37,306 nt of DNA from Sphingobium sp. GTDB lineage: Bacteria > Pseudomonadota > Alphaproteobacteria > Sphingomonadales > Sphingomonadaceae. A program made the translations under genes and the position numbers. How positions within the stretch are numbered: the stretch's first letter is position 1; each line of letters begins with the position of its first letter. Shown here one piece after another: positions 7,109 to 15,293 of this stretch. The notes below the pieces were generated by a model. It saw only the letters and a program-made list of their open reading frames with translations. It was not told the origin of the DNA and did no database searches. Where the stretch lies: assembly GCA_022652485.1 (NCBI GenBank), contig JALCRK010000036.1, forward strand, positions 1-37,306, read 5' to 3'.

Positions 7109-7473
7109 CCTATGCGATCATGAGCCAGCTGCTGCTGGGGATATTGTGTCTGGGCGTGATGGTGCAGACGGTGCGGCTGATGCGGCGTCTGCGCCTGATT
7201 GCCGACGGGCGGCTGGGCGAGGCGGTGCACGCGCTCGACAGCGCGACGCGCGAGGCGCGGTCGGTGCTCGCGGGCTTGCGGCAGGCGCTGGGAGGGGATG
7301 GCGCGGCGATTGCGCGCGAGGTGATGGCGGCGCGGGCGCTGAGCGAGGAGTTGCGCGTGATGATCGGCATCGCGGACGCGATGGCGGAGCGGCTGGCGGA
7401 GAGCGGGTCTGCGGAACCAACGCCTCAGCCTGCCCCTCGAAAGCGGACCCGAAAGACGGAGGCCGCCGCATGA
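7105..7473 (+). CDS. DUF6468-type flagellar protein (122 aa)
   Basis: This is a small membrane-anchored protein found next to fliM in alphaproteobacterial flagellar operons; I assign it to DUF6468 from memory of position and appearance. One N-terminal transmembrane helix (SQLLLGILCLGVMVQTVRLM, residues 7-26) is followed by a helical, probably coiled-coil region (VHALDSATREARSVLAGLRQ, REVMAARALSEELRVMIGIA). The tail is basic (PRKRTRKTEAAA). It overlaps fliM at 7105-7108 and motE at 7470-7473, so it is translated as part of the same unit. Its biochemical role is unknown; a stator or motor accessory role is inferred. Confidence 0.75.
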   Translation: MTYAIMSQLLLGILCLGVMVQTVRLMRRLRLIADGRLGEAVHALDSATREARSVLAGLRQALGGDGAAIAREVMAARALSEELRVMIGIADAMAERLAESGSAEPTPQPAPRKRTRKTEAAA

Positions 7474-8051
7474 TCCGCCGTCATCCACCCATGCTGCTGG
7501 GCCTCACCGTGACGGTCGCGGCGATGACGTGCATGGATGCGTTCGTATCGGCGGGCGCGGCGGTGGCGGAGCAGGTGAAGGCGCCGCCGACCGCTGCGAC
7601 CCCGCCGCCGGACACCCGCATGGGCGCTATGGTGGCGGATGATCTCGCGAAGCGCGATGCCGCCGCGCGCGCGCGGGCGCGGGCGGTCGATCTTCAGGAG
7701 CAGGCGGCGAAAGCGGCGGCGGCGCGGTTGCAATCGGCGTTGAAGGCAGAGGCTCCGCCCGCTGCCAATCCGGCAGCGCCTGCCCCGGCGGCCGGGGCTG
7801 CCCCCTCCCAGCCCGATCAGTTCGATACGCTCGCGCGTATCTATCAGGCGATGAAGCCCGCGAAGGCCGCGCCGGTATTCGAGCAGCTCGACCTTGAGGT
7901 GCAGTATCTCGTGGCGAAGAAGATGCGCGAACGCTCCGCCGCCTTGCTGATGGGCGCGATGTCGCCGGAGGGAGCGGCGCGGCTGTCGATGCGGATGGCG
8001 GGCAGGATGGGCCGCGCGGCAAACCTGCCGTCGCCCGGCAAGAGTAAATGA
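7470..8051 (+). CDS. motE: MotE-like flagellar motor chaperone (MgtE-N type)
   Basis: MotE-family proteins are periplasmic chaperones or motor accessories in alphaproteobacteria. This 193-aa protein has an N-terminal signal or anchor (MLLGLTVTVAAMTCMDAFVS), then an Ala/Arg-rich helical stretch (about 50-85) and a Pro/Ala linker. The MgtE-N-like module FDTLARIYQAMKPAKAAPVF, EQLDLEVQYLVAKKMRERSA and the MSPEGAARLSMRMAG region close it. The ATG at 7470 overlaps the preceding stop. The stop codon ends at 8051, directly abutting the stop of the convergent gene at 8052 with no space for a terminator. Confidence 0.8.
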   Translation: MIRRHPPMLLGLTVTVAAMTCMDAFVSAGAAVAEQVKAPPTAATPPPDTRMGAMVADDLAKRDAAARARARAVDLQEQAAKAAAARLQSALKAEAPPAANPAAPAPAAGAAPSQPDQFDTLARIYQAMKPAKAAPVFEQLDLEVQYLVAKKMRERSAALLMGAMSPEGAARLSMRMAGRMGRAANLPSPGKSK

Positions 8052-8492
8052 TTATTGCGCCGCCGCGCCGACGCGCACGATCAGCGCCTGGCTGACGCCG
8101 GGGTCGGCGGCTTTCAGCGCCCGGTCGAGCGACTGGATCAGGCTCCGCACATCGACCGCCGAATAAGGCGAGGCGCGCAGGCGGGCGAAATCCATCCCGG
8201 CGATCATCGCCACCGAGCGCAGCTTTGCGATGGAGGTCGTGAGCCGCGCCGCCGCCGCGCTGTCTTGCGCGCGCAGCACCAGGGTGAAGCGCAATATACC
8301 CTCCATATGCGCGCCATCGATGATCGGCACGGCGATCTCGTCCATCGGCACCATCATCGGGTTCGCCGCCTTCGCGCCCTCCTCGGCGGCGCGCGCGGGG
8401 CTGGCGAGCAGGCCCGCGCCGGAGAGCATGGCCATCATGCCGATAAAAAGCGGGCGGCGGGGCAGGGTGGAGCGGCGGGGTGCGCGTGTCAT
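8052..8492 (-). CDS. Secreted hypothetical protein, weakly FliL-like (146 aa)
   Basis: This protein has a twin-basic N-terminus and signal peptide (RRPLFIGMMAMLSGAGLLAS, cleavage near SPARA-AE). The roughly 110-aa mature domain reads MDEIAVPIIDGAHMEGILRF, TLVLRAQDSAAAARLTTSIA, then LIQSLDRALKAADPGVSQAL IVRVGAAAQ. The pattern of a first strand, a pair of long helices and a final strand recalls FliL's periplasmic domain, but identity is too low to call. The ATG at 8492 directly follows AGGAGG with no spacer, so the true start may be the Met at residue 18 or translation may be leaderless. Only 19 bp separate it from the divergent gene at 8512. Confidence 0.65.
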   Translation of the reverse strand: MTRAPRRSTLPRRPLFIGMMAMLSGAGLLASPARAAEEGAKAANPMMVPMDEIAVPIIDGAHMEGILRFTLVLRAQDSAAAARLTTSIAKLRSVAMIAGMDFARLRASPYSAVDVRSLIQSLDRALKAADPGVSQALIVRVGAAAQ

Positions 8493-8511
8493 CCTCCTAT
8501 AATAGGAAGAT
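8493..8511. promoter_or_regulatory. 19-bp divergent spacer made of the TCCTATAATAGGA palindrome
   Basis: The two start codons at 8492 (minus) and 8512 (plus) are separated only by CCTCCTATAATAGGAAGAT. The palindrome TCCTATAATAGGA occupies 8495-8507. A TATAAT or its mirror used as -10 in either direction would start transcription within a few bases of each start codon, giving almost leaderless mRNAs. Its arms AGGAGG and AGGAAG also look like ribosome binding sites. So it may be a promoter, an operator, or a shared translation signal; the sequence does not decide. Confidence 0.5.
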
Positions 8512-8784
8512 ATGAGCCAGGACCAGAAACCGAGGCCGGTCAAGGCCGTGATGATCGCGGGCGGCGGCGCTGCGGAGGGCGCGCAGGCCGGAACTCCGGA
8601 GGGCGCGGAGGGGGTGGATGCCGCCGCCGCGAAGGAGGCAGGCGCTGCCTCGGGCGGATCGCGCCGGTCATTGCTTGCCCCAATCCTGTTTCTGCTCGCC
8701 TGCGTGGCGGGTGGCGCGGGGCTGACGGTCCTGCCGCACCTGATGCCAGAGATGGCCGAGCGGCTGTACGGGCAGCATCCATGA
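8512..8784 (+). CDS. Small membrane protein in flagellar cluster (90 aa)
   Basis: No family recognised. It has a Gly/Ala-rich cytoplasmic N-terminus with KPRPVKAVMIAGGGAAEG, then one C-terminal transmembrane helix (LLAPILFLLACVAGGAGLTV, about residues 54-73) and a short tail LPHLMPEMAERLYGQHP. AGGA at 8503-8506 is 5 nt before the ATG. The stop overlaps the start of the large exported protein at 8781 (ATGA), so the two are coupled and may work together, for example as membrane anchor and periplasmic partner. A flagellar role is inferred from location only. Confidence 0.65.
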   Translation: MSQDQKPRPVKAVMIAGGGAAEGAQAGTPEGAEGVDAAAAKEAGAASGGSRRSLLAPILFLLACVAGGAGLTVLPHLMPEMAERLYGQHP

Positions 8785-10547
8785 GGCGCGCAGCGCTCCT
8801 GCTCGCCGTCCCTGCGCTGATCGGCGCGATGGAGCCTGCCCCTGTCATCCCGCTGAGCACGGCGCGGTTGCCCGGATTTGCGGCGGAGCTGGCGAACCGT
8901 CCGCTTAAGCAGGGGCCGGATTTCTGGGTGGCGATGCCACGCGGAGAGGCGCTGGAGAAGCTCGCGAGCGCGCCTGCCCATGACCGCCAGTCCGCGCGGT
9001 GGGAGTATGCGCTGGGCGAACTGGCGCAACGGCGCGCCCCGGAAGCGCTGGGCGCGCTCGATACCATGCTGGCGGATGACCCGGACATGGCGCTGGTCCC
9101 GGCGTTTCGGCTTGCGCGCGGCGTGGCGCTGGCGCGGCTGGGCCGGGCGGGGGAGGCGCTCGCGCAACTCACCGATCCGCTGCTTGCCGCCAACCCGGAG
9201 GCGTGCCTGTGGCGGATGTTCGTGCAGGTCCGGCTGGGCCATGCGCCTGCCGCGCTCTCCGAGCTGCGCTGCGCCATCCCGGCGATCAACGCGCGCAAGG
9301 TCGATGCGGCGGGCACCTTCATCCGCGCCGCCGCGTGGGCCGCCATCCGCACCAACAATGCCGAGGCCGCCTTGGGCTGGCTCCGGCAGTTGCCGGATCA
9401 TGATGGCGCATCGAACATCCTGCGGGGCGAGGCGCTCATCGCGCTCGGGCATCTGCCGGAGGGGCGCCTGCGGCTGGAGCGCGTCAAGATCGGCGGCACC
9501 GAGGAACAGCGGATCGAGGCGGAGCTGGCGCTGGTCGAGGCGCTGGCGGCGCGCGGCAAGCTCGCGCCCGCCGAGGCGCTGAAGCGGCTGGACCGCATCC
9601 TCTTCCTCTGGCGCGGTGGGGAGATCGAGCAGCGGGCGCTGACTTTGGGCTATGAACTGGCGGAGCGGCGGCAGGACACTGTCGCGATGCTGCGCTTTGG
9701 CGGGATGCTGCTGCGCTATGGCGAGCCGGGTGCGCGGGCAGGCGAAATCTTGGCCGCGTGTCAGCGGCGGATGGTGCTGATCCTCGATCCCGCGAGTGGC
9801 TTGAGGCTGGCGGATGCCGCCGGGCTGTTCTGGGACAATCGCGACCTCGCGCCGACCGGACAGGAGGGCGACAGGATGCTGGCGCTGCTCGCGGGCAGAC
9901 TCGCCGGGGCGGGGCTGTATGATCGCGCGGCGGACCTCCTCTCCTACCAGATGCGCGACCGGGCGAAGGATGTGGAGAAAGGCCCGGTTTCGGCGCAGGT
10001 GGCGCGGCTTTATATCCTCGCGGGCCAGCCGGAGCGCGCGGTGCTGGCGCTGCGCGAGAGCGAACAGCCCGCCTATCCGCCCGCGATCCTCGACGCGCGG
10101 CGGCATGTGCAGGCGATCGTGCTTTATCAGTTGGGCCGCACGGGGGATGCGCTGGCGCTGACCGAGGATAATCCCGCGCTTGGCAGTTTGCGCGCCGAGA
10201 TGCTCTGGCGGCGGCGGGACTGGCGCGCTTTGGCGGGAAGCGATAGCGGCGCGCTCCCGGTGAAGGGCGTGCTGTCGCCGGTCGATCAGGCGCTGGTGCT
10301 GCGCCGCGCGGTGGCCCTCGCCATGCTGGGGGACGAGCGCGGTCTTGCCGCGATGCGCGCGCGCTATGGCGCGGCGTTTGCGCGCCTGCCCTCCGGCGCG
10401 GCGTTTGCGCTGCTTACCGGCCCGGCCCGCGCGATGACGGGTGACGGGATCACTCGCGCGATGGCGGCGATCCCGGTGGTATCGGTGGCGGGCGAGGATG
10501 ATGATCTGCTGGATGCGCCGCGGGAAAATGCGGGCGCACACCTTTGA
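8781..10547 (+). CDS. Exported helical-repeat (TPR-like) protein of flagellar cluster (588 aa)
   Basis: The protein begins with a signal peptide (MRRAALLLAVPALIGAMEPA). The rest is almost wholly alpha-helical with recurring TPR-like units, for example FRLARGVALARLGRAGEALA, NILRGEALIALGHLPEGRLR, VARLYILAGQPERAVLALRE and VQAIVLYQLGRTGDALALTE. No catalytic motif is seen. Such periplasmic solenoids act as scaffolds for protein assembly. It sits between fliM/motE and flgL genes and overlaps the 90-aa membrane protein gene, which suggests a motor or basal-body scaffold. This is inference; I do not recognise a named family. It ends at a strong bidirectional hairpin (10594-10652). Confidence 0.75.
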   Translation: MRRAALLLAVPALIGAMEPAPVIPLSTARLPGFAAELANRPLKQGPDFWVAMPRGEALEKLASAPAHDRQSARWEYALGELAQRRAPEALGALDTMLADDPDMALVPAFRLARGVALARLGRAGEALAQLTDPLLAANPEACLWRMFVQVRLGHAPAALSELRCAIPAINARKVDAAGTFIRAAAWAAIRTNNAEAALGWLRQLPDHDGASNILRGEALIALGHLPEGRLRLERVKIGGTEEQRIEAELALVEALAARGKLAPAEALKRLDRILFLWRGGEIEQRALTLGYELAERRQDTVAMLRFGGMLLRYGEPGARAGEILAACQRRMVLILDPASGLRLADAAGLFWDNRDLAPTGQEGDRMLALLAGRLAGAGLYDRAADLLSYQMRDRAKDVEKGPVSAQVARLYILAGQPERAVLALRESEQPAYPPAILDARRHVQAIVLYQLGRTGDALALTEDNPALGSLRAEMLWRRRDWRALAGSDSGALPVKGVLSPVDQALVLRRAVALAMLGDERGLAAMRARYGAAFARLPSGAAFALLTGPARAMTGDGITRAMAAIPVVSVAGEDDDLLDAPRENAGAHL

Positions 10548-10586
10548 TCTGAAACGCGCTCGCTTCGCGGTGTTTCGGATATGCCG

Positions 10587-10657
10587 CACCAGCCCTCTCC
10601 CCCTCCCAACCTCCCATAGGATACCATATCGGGAGGTTGGGAGGGGGAGAGGCTGGC
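10587..10657. repeat. Palindromic repeat, family 1 (22-bp stem); likely bidirectional terminator
   Basis: Arms at 10594-10615 and 10631-10652 are perfectly complementary over 22 bp (CCTCTCCCCCTCCCAACCTC and its mate). They extend outward with a one-base bulge into GCACCAG / CTGGCACC. The 15-nt loop contains GGATACC. It lies between convergent genes (8781-10547 plus, flgL minus). Related copies are at 11641, 15303 and 27778. Confidence 0.85.
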
Positions 10658-10674
10658 ACCGAACCCAAAAGCCC

Positions 10675-11577
10675 TCACAAATAATCGTTCAAACTCAGCT
10701 TCGAGAGCTTGGCGAAGATCGAATAGCTCGCCTGTAACACCATCTGCTGGCGGGTGAGATCGATCGCCACCTGCGCGAGGTCCGCATCCTCGTTCTTCGA
10801 GACGATGTCCTGCCACAGCAGGCTGCGGTCCTGCGCGCGGGTGGCGAGTGTATCGATCTGCTGGATGCGGAGGCCATTGTCGGCCTGGGCGGTCCGCATC
10901 TGGGTGAGGCCGCTGTCGAGATAGGTGAGTGCTTGCGTAATCTTGGCGCTCTGGGCCGCCGTCGGCGTGGTGCCGAAACTGCCCGCTTCGGCAAGCGAAC
11001 GGAAGGCGAGATAGAGGTCGTTGCCCACATCGCTCGCCAGCAGGCCATACTGGATCTGCTGCCCCTCTCCCACCTCCGCCGAGGCCTTGACCTGATCGTT
11101 GGCGAACACGCTTGCCGGCGTGGTGCCGACGAGGTTGGGGAGCTGATCCACGGTGAAGGGCGTGGCTTCCGTCTGCGCCCCGCCGAACAGCGCGACACCG
11201 CGTTCCGTGACGTTGAGACTATTGCGGAAGGTGTGAAACGCGCCGTCGATCACCGCCTGTACGCCGGTCGTCTGCCCAGTGCCGACGGCTTGCAGCAGCG
11301 TCTGGCGCAGATTGTCCGCCGCGCTGTCGATATTGGTGAAGCTGGCGTCGTAGATCGAGAGCGTGGTCGAGACCTGCTCCCCCACCGCCGCATGGGCATC
11401 GGCGCGGGCGAGCATGGAATGCGCGGAAAGGATGCGCGGCGCGATGCTGCCCAAATCGGCGTAGTTCTGAGCCTTCTTTCCGCTCGCGATACGCTGCTGC
11501 GTGACGGCGAGATCCGCCTGCGCGCGCTGGATCGCGGTGGCCATCGTGGTTTGGAGGGGGATTGTTGCGACTCTCAT
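10675..11577 (-). CDS. flgL: Flagellar hook-filament junction protein FlgL (HAP3)
   Basis: FlgL joins the hook cap zone to the filament. The 300-aa protein begins MRVATIPLQTTMATAIQRAQ, then has the flagellin-like N-terminal helix ADLAVTQQRIASGKKAQNYA. It ends with the flagellin-like C-terminal helix EDADLAQVAIDLTRQQMVLQ plus ASYSIFAKLSKLSLNDYL. Length and ends fit the FlgL/flagellin superfamily. It follows flgK on the minus strand but is separated by about 145 bp containing a family 1 repeat, so flgK and flgL may be only partly co-transcribed. Confidence 0.93.
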   Translation of the reverse strand: MRVATIPLQTTMATAIQRAQADLAVTQQRIASGKKAQNYADLGSIAPRILSAHSMLARADAHAAVGEQVSTTLSIYDASFTNIDSAADNLRQTLLQAVGTGQTTGVQAVIDGAFHTFRNSLNVTERGVALFGGAQTEATPFTVDQLPNLVGTTPASVFANDQVKASAEVGEGQQIQYGLLASDVGNDLYLAFRSLAEAGSFGTTPTAAQSAKITQALTYLDSGLTQMRTAQADNGLRIQQIDTLATRAQDRSLLWQDIVSKNEDADLAQVAIDLTRQQMVLQASYSIFAKLSKLSLNDYL

Positions 11578-11599
11578 TGGTCGGGCTCACGCCCGACGG

Positions 11600-11700
11600 G
11601 CGGTGCCAGCCCCGTGGACGAGTCACGCGCCTCGGCCACGCCCCACCCAACCTCCCGACAGGGTATCTTATGGGAGGTTGGGTGGGGGAGTGGGCCGGTG
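11600..11700. repeat. Palindromic repeat, family 1, between flgK and flgL
   Basis: Arms CCCCACCCAACCTCCC (11641-11656) and GGGAGGTTGGGTGGGG (11672-11687) form a 16-bp stem around a loop with GGGTATC. The flank at 11601-11632 contains GGTGCCAGCC and GAGTCACGCGCCTCG, which recur in the copy before hisF (27740-27770). The element interrupts an otherwise co-directional flgE-flgK-flgL block. Confidence 0.85.
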
Positions 11701-11722
11701 CGGGACCATATCAAAGACACCC

Positions 11723-13825
11723 TCATCGCGTCATCTCCAGCAGCGTGTCATACATCTGGCTCGCGGCGGTGATGACGCGGGCGGAGGCGCTGTAGCTGTT
11801 TTGCAGCACCACCATCTGCGTCAGTTCCTCGTCGAGGTTGACGCCGGAGAAGCTGTCGCGCCGGTTGACGGCGTCGGTCCGGCGCGCGGTGGCGTCGGTG
11901 AGGCGGTCCTTCGCGATGGAGGCGGCGGAGCCGATCCCGCCCATCAGGTCGCTGGTGTAGCGCTCAAGGCTGGCGGTGCCGTGTGCGGCAAAATCGCGCG
12001 ACGCGGAGAGCGCGTTCACCTGCGCCAGCGCGCCGCTCACGTCACCGCTGCCCAGCGCCTTCGCCCCCACGGCGATGCCGGATTGCAGCGTGGCGAGCGG
12101 CAGGCGGGTGGGGTTGCCGACGAGTTCCTTCCGCACCGCGCCGCTCTCCAGCCCCGCCCAGCTTCCGGTGAGGCCGGAGAGCGCGGTGAAGGTGCGCCCA
12201 GTACCGGAGCGATCGGTCGAATCCGAGGGGATCGAAATACGCGCACCCGCAGCGCCGGGTTGGGGCGTGAAGACGAAGCGCCCGCGCGCGTCCATGCTGA
12301 AGCTGCCATAGGCGGCGAGCGGGCTGGCGTTCAAATTGGTGAGCAGGGTGGCGAAGGTGCCGCCGGTCTGGGGGGCAAGCGAGGCACTGGCCAGCTCGCG
12401 CCCCTGCGCGTCACGCAGCATCAGCTCGACCGTCTGGCCGGTGGTGAAGCCGTGGGCATCGGTGGGCGCGAAGCCAGAGGGGACAAGCGCGCTCTCCGCG
12501 CTCTGGATCACATCGTTCAAGCCGAAGAACTGCGAGAAGCCTACGCCTGCGCGGTCGGAGGGTGGGGTGCCCTGCCCGATCGAGACGCCGTTCGCCGCAT
12601 TGGCGGCGGTGAGGGTGAGCGCGCCGGTCAAGGGATCGAGGCTGGCGGTCGCCGTGGCGCCCAGGCCCGCGTTGATCGCGGCGACGGCAGTGGTGACGGT
12701 CGCGCCCGCGCCCAAAGCGCTGAAATCGACCGTGGTGGTGGCGACGAGCGTGCCTTGCGCGTCCGTCACCGCGAACTGCGCTTGGCCCGTAAAGCCCAGC
12801 CGGTCCGCGCCGGTAAGCCCCGTCGCGCGGCCCGCGAGGCTATTGGGTGGCGGCATCGCGGTCGAGGCGTTGGAGGCGCTGTTCACCGCTTCGGCCAGCC
12901 CGCCGAACAGCAGGCCGAGCTTGTCGGTGAAGCCGGGGACGACAGTGTCGCGCAGGGTGATGAGGCCACCGATGGTGCCGCCACTCGCCGCGCCAGAGAG
13001 CTGCTCGCCGGTGGCCGCGCCGATGTTTCCGGCTTCGTCGGCAAAGTGCAGATTGATCGGCGGATATTTGCCCTGCGCCGCGCCACCGCCGGAAATGGCG
13101 TAGGAAAGCTGGCGCAGCTGCCGGTCAATCAGCACCTTGCCGTCCGCGCTGTCGATGGTGATGCGCCCGTCGGGCTGGTGTCGCACGGTGATGGAGAGCA
13201 GCCCGGAAAGCTCCTCCACCGCCTGCATCCGCTGGTCCGCCGCGCCGGAGGTGCTGCGCCCCAGCCCATCGAGCCGCGCGACCTCGCCGTTAAGCTGGTG
13301 GATGCGCGTCAGCAGGCTGTTTACGCGGTCGACATTATAGCCGATCTCCGCCTCGGCATCGGCCTGCACCTGATGGGTGTCCTGCGCCAGCTGTTGCAGC
13401 GAGGCGATGGCGTCTTCCACCTGACGCACGAAATTGCCGACCGTCTGCGGCGAGTTGGAGAGGCCGGTCATCGCCGTGGCGGCGGCGGTGATCGCGTCCA
13501 TCCGCGCGGGAATGCCACCTTGCGCACCCGGCTCGCCCAGCAGGGATTGCAGCCGGTCGAGATAGGTCGCTTCGGCGTCCGCGCGCCCGGCGTCACCCGC
13601 GCGGTTATAGACGATGTCCTCCAGAAACGTATCGGCGATGCGGCTGGGTTCCCCCACGGCGACGCCGACGACGCGGCCCTGTATCACCGAGGTGGTGAGA
13701 TTGACCGCCTCGCGCGCATAGCCGGGCGTGCCGACATTGGCGATGTTGGTCGAGACGGTCTTCAATGCCGCCTGCGCGGCGGTGAGGCCGGAGCGCGCGG
13801 AGCCGAGAATGTCTACGAGGGACAT
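11723..13825 (-). CDS. flgK: Flagellar hook-associated protein FlgK (HAP1)
   Basis: FlgK caps the hook and connects it to FlgL and the filament. The 700-aa protein starts MSLVDILGSARSGLTAAQAA and has the rod/hook motif STNIANVGTPGYAREAVNLT. A large FlgK middle section follows (QADAEAEIGYNVDRVNSLLT, DQRMQAVEELSGLLSITVRH). The C-terminus SGVNLDEELTQMVVLQNSYS plus ARVITAASQMYDTLLEMTR is diagnostic. It is longer than enteric FlgK (about 550 aa); the extra length lies in the variable surface domain at about residues 320-560, rich in Ala/Gly/Thr. It lies between flgE and flgL, all on the minus strand. Confidence 0.96.
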   Translation of the reverse strand: MSLVDILGSARSGLTAAQAALKTVSTNIANVGTPGYAREAVNLTTSVIQGRVVGVAVGEPSRIADTFLEDIVYNRAGDAGRADAEATYLDRLQSLLGEPGAQGGIPARMDAITAAATAMTGLSNSPQTVGNFVRQVEDAIASLQQLAQDTHQVQADAEAEIGYNVDRVNSLLTRIHQLNGEVARLDGLGRSTSGAADQRMQAVEELSGLLSITVRHQPDGRITIDSADGKVLIDRQLRQLSYAISGGGAAQGKYPPINLHFADEAGNIGAATGEQLSGAASGGTIGGLITLRDTVVPGFTDKLGLLFGGLAEAVNSASNASTAMPPPNSLAGRATGLTGADRLGFTGQAQFAVTDAQGTLVATTTVDFSALGAGATVTTAVAAINAGLGATATASLDPLTGALTLTAANAANGVSIGQGTPPSDRAGVGFSQFFGLNDVIQSAESALVPSGFAPTDAHGFTTGQTVELMLRDAQGRELASASLAPQTGGTFATLLTNLNASPLAAYGSFSMDARGRFVFTPQPGAAGARISIPSDSTDRSGTGRTFTALSGLTGSWAGLESGAVRKELVGNPTRLPLATLQSGIAVGAKALGSGDVSGALAQVNALSASRDFAAHGTASLERYTSDLMGGIGSAASIAKDRLTDATARRTDAVNRRDSFSGVNLDEELTQMVVLQNSYSASARVITAASQMYDTLLEMTR

Positions 13826-13844
13826 AACAGATTCCGAACGATTA

Positions 13845-13933
13845 GCCCCTCCCCCTTGGGGGAGGGGTTGGGGTGGGGTAGCGCCGCTCGTGGGTCAGCC
13901 CCACTCCTCGGTCCCCTCCCCTCAGGGGGAGGG
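13845..13933. repeat. Palindromic repeat between flgE and flgK (CCTCCCCC-GGGGGAGG type)
   Basis: CCCCTCCCCCTTGGGGGAGGGG (about 13847-13868) is itself a hairpin. A second, related palindrome, CCCCTCCCCTCAGGGGGAGG, is at 13913-13932, with TGGGGTGG and CCCCACTCC pairing between them. It resembles family 1 in composition but lacks the AACCTCCC core and GGTATC loop, so I treat it as a separate family. It could reduce read-through from flgE into flgK. Confidence 0.75.
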
Positions 13934-13975
13934 GATGAGAATGCCGCCCGCTCTATGCAAATCATCGCCTATCCC

Positions 13976-15277
13976 TCATCGCTTGAGGTTGCTCACTTCC
14001 TGCAGCATGTCGTCCACCGTGGTGATGATGCGCGAGGCGGCGCTGTAGGCGCGCTGGAAGCGGATCATGTTGGTGAACTCCTCCGCGAGATCGACGGTCG
14101 AGCCCTCCAGCGTGCCGGACGAGATCGCGCCCGCGCCCAATATGGTCGGCTCGTTCAGGGCCGCCGCGCCGGAGCCATCCGAAACGCCATAGCCATTGCC
14201 AGGCAGGCGGGTGAGGCCATCGGGGTTGGGGAAGGTCGCGAGCGGGAGCTGATACAGCTCGCGCGCGGTGCCGTCCTCGAAGATGGCCGAGAGGCGCCCG
14301 GTCTTGCTCACCTCCACCGAGGCGATGTTGCCGAGCAGCCCGCCATTGACGATCGAGCTGATCATCGCGCTGGTGCTGCCGAATTGCGTGAGGCCGTCGA
14401 GACCGCTCTGTGTGCCCAGCTCAAGCTGGATCGGGTCTGCCGCCGCGCTGTTGGTCCAGACCGGCGTGACAGTGCCGAACAGGGCGGCGCTGCTGTTCGC
14501 GACATCGAGGCTGCCGTCCGGATTGAAGGCGATGGTGCCGCTCGCCAGCAGGCCGTTGGTGGCGGTCACGTCGCTTGCCGGGCTGGCATAGATTTCCGCA
14601 GCCCATGTGTTCGGCGCGGTCTTGAGGAACGAGAGGTTGATGCGGTGCGGCCCGCCCTGCGCGTCGAAGATATCGAGCGAGCGGCTGAAGGCGGGCGTCA
14701 CCGTGCCGGTCGCCATGTCGCCGGCGGCATAGGTGCCGGTGAAGGCGGCGGTGGTGGATTGCAGGTTGGCGCGCATCTGGAGGCGGGTGGTCGCGGTCGC
14801 GGTGCCGGTCAGCTCGCCGACACGCACCGGCGTGAGCGCGGCGAGGTTGCCGGTGTTGACATATGCGCCGTTGTTATCGAGCGCCCAGCCCTGGAGATAA
14901 TAGCCCGCGCTGTTACGCAGGAAGCCCTCCTCGTCCGGGCGGAAAGACCCTGCGCGGGTGAAGGCCACCGCGTCCGTGGGGTTGATGCCGCTCCGCGTCA
15001 CGAAAAAGCCCGCGCCGTCTATGCCGAGGTCGGTGGTGCTGGAAGATGCCTGCAACAGCCCCTGCTTCGAGATCAGCGCATGGGGCGCGGCTGCGACCCC
15101 GCCTGCGGAATAGGAGGCGGCGATGGTGCCGTCCGTCACCAGGCTCTTGAACTGCGCCTCGACGCTCTTGTATCCCACGGTGTTGATGTTGGTGATGTTG
15201 TCGGCCACCGTCGCCATCGCGCTCGATTGCGCCGAAAGGCCGGAAACGCCTGCATAGAGTGCCGAATATAGGCTCAC
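13976..15277 (-). CDS. flgE: Flagellar hook protein FlgE
   Basis: This is the hook subunit, exported by the flagellar type III system. The 433-aa protein begins MSLYSALYAGVSGLSAQSSA and has the hook motif VADNITNINTVGYKSVEAQF. A FlgE D2-type middle section follows (LQMRANLQSTTAAFTGTYAA, RSLDIFDAQGGPHRINLSFL). It ends EFTNMIRFQRAYSAASRIIT plus DDMLQEVSNLKR. The start is GTG at 15277, set by TAGGAG 7 nt upstream. It is transcribed divergently from flbT, and the gap holds two TCCTATAAT half-sites, one facing each way. Confidence 0.96.
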   Translation of the reverse strand: MSLYSALYAGVSGLSAQSSAMATVADNITNINTVGYKSVEAQFKSLVTDGTIAASYSAGGVAAAPHALISKQGLLQASSSTTDLGIDGAGFFVTRSGINPTDAVAFTRAGSFRPDEEGFLRNSAGYYLQGWALDNNGAYVNTGNLAALTPVRVGELTGTATATTRLQMRANLQSTTAAFTGTYAAGDMATGTVTPAFSRSLDIFDAQGGPHRINLSFLKTAPNTWAAEIYASPASDVTATNGLLASGTIAFNPDGSLDVANSSAALFGTVTPVWTNSAAADPIQLELGTQSGLDGLTQFGSTSAMISSIVNGGLLGNIASVEVSKTGRLSAIFEDGTARELYQLPLATFPNPDGLTRLPGNGYGVSDGSGAAALNEPTILGAGAISSGTLEGSTVDLAEEFTNMIRFQRAYSAASRIITTVDDMLQEVSNLKR

Positions 15278-15293
15278 GTTTATCTCCTAGGTT

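Noticed and set aside
8492..8512. Treating the AGGAGG arm of the palindrome only as a Shine-Dalgarno site
   Set aside because: It touches the minus-strand ATG with no spacer, and the same palindrome at 5270 is over 50 bp from any start, so translation cannot explain it alone.
8052..10589. An 845-codon minus-strand frame continuing upstream of the 146-aa gene
   Set aside because: Only its last 146 codons look like protein. The rest is antisense to the membrane and helical-repeat genes on the plus strand.
11501..15271. A 1256-codon open frame on the plus strand opposite flgK and flgE
   Set aside because: It lies wholly opposite two certain genes, its composition is Arg/Ala/Gly-rich shadow type, and it crosses palindromic repeats. 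It is a GC-bias artefact.
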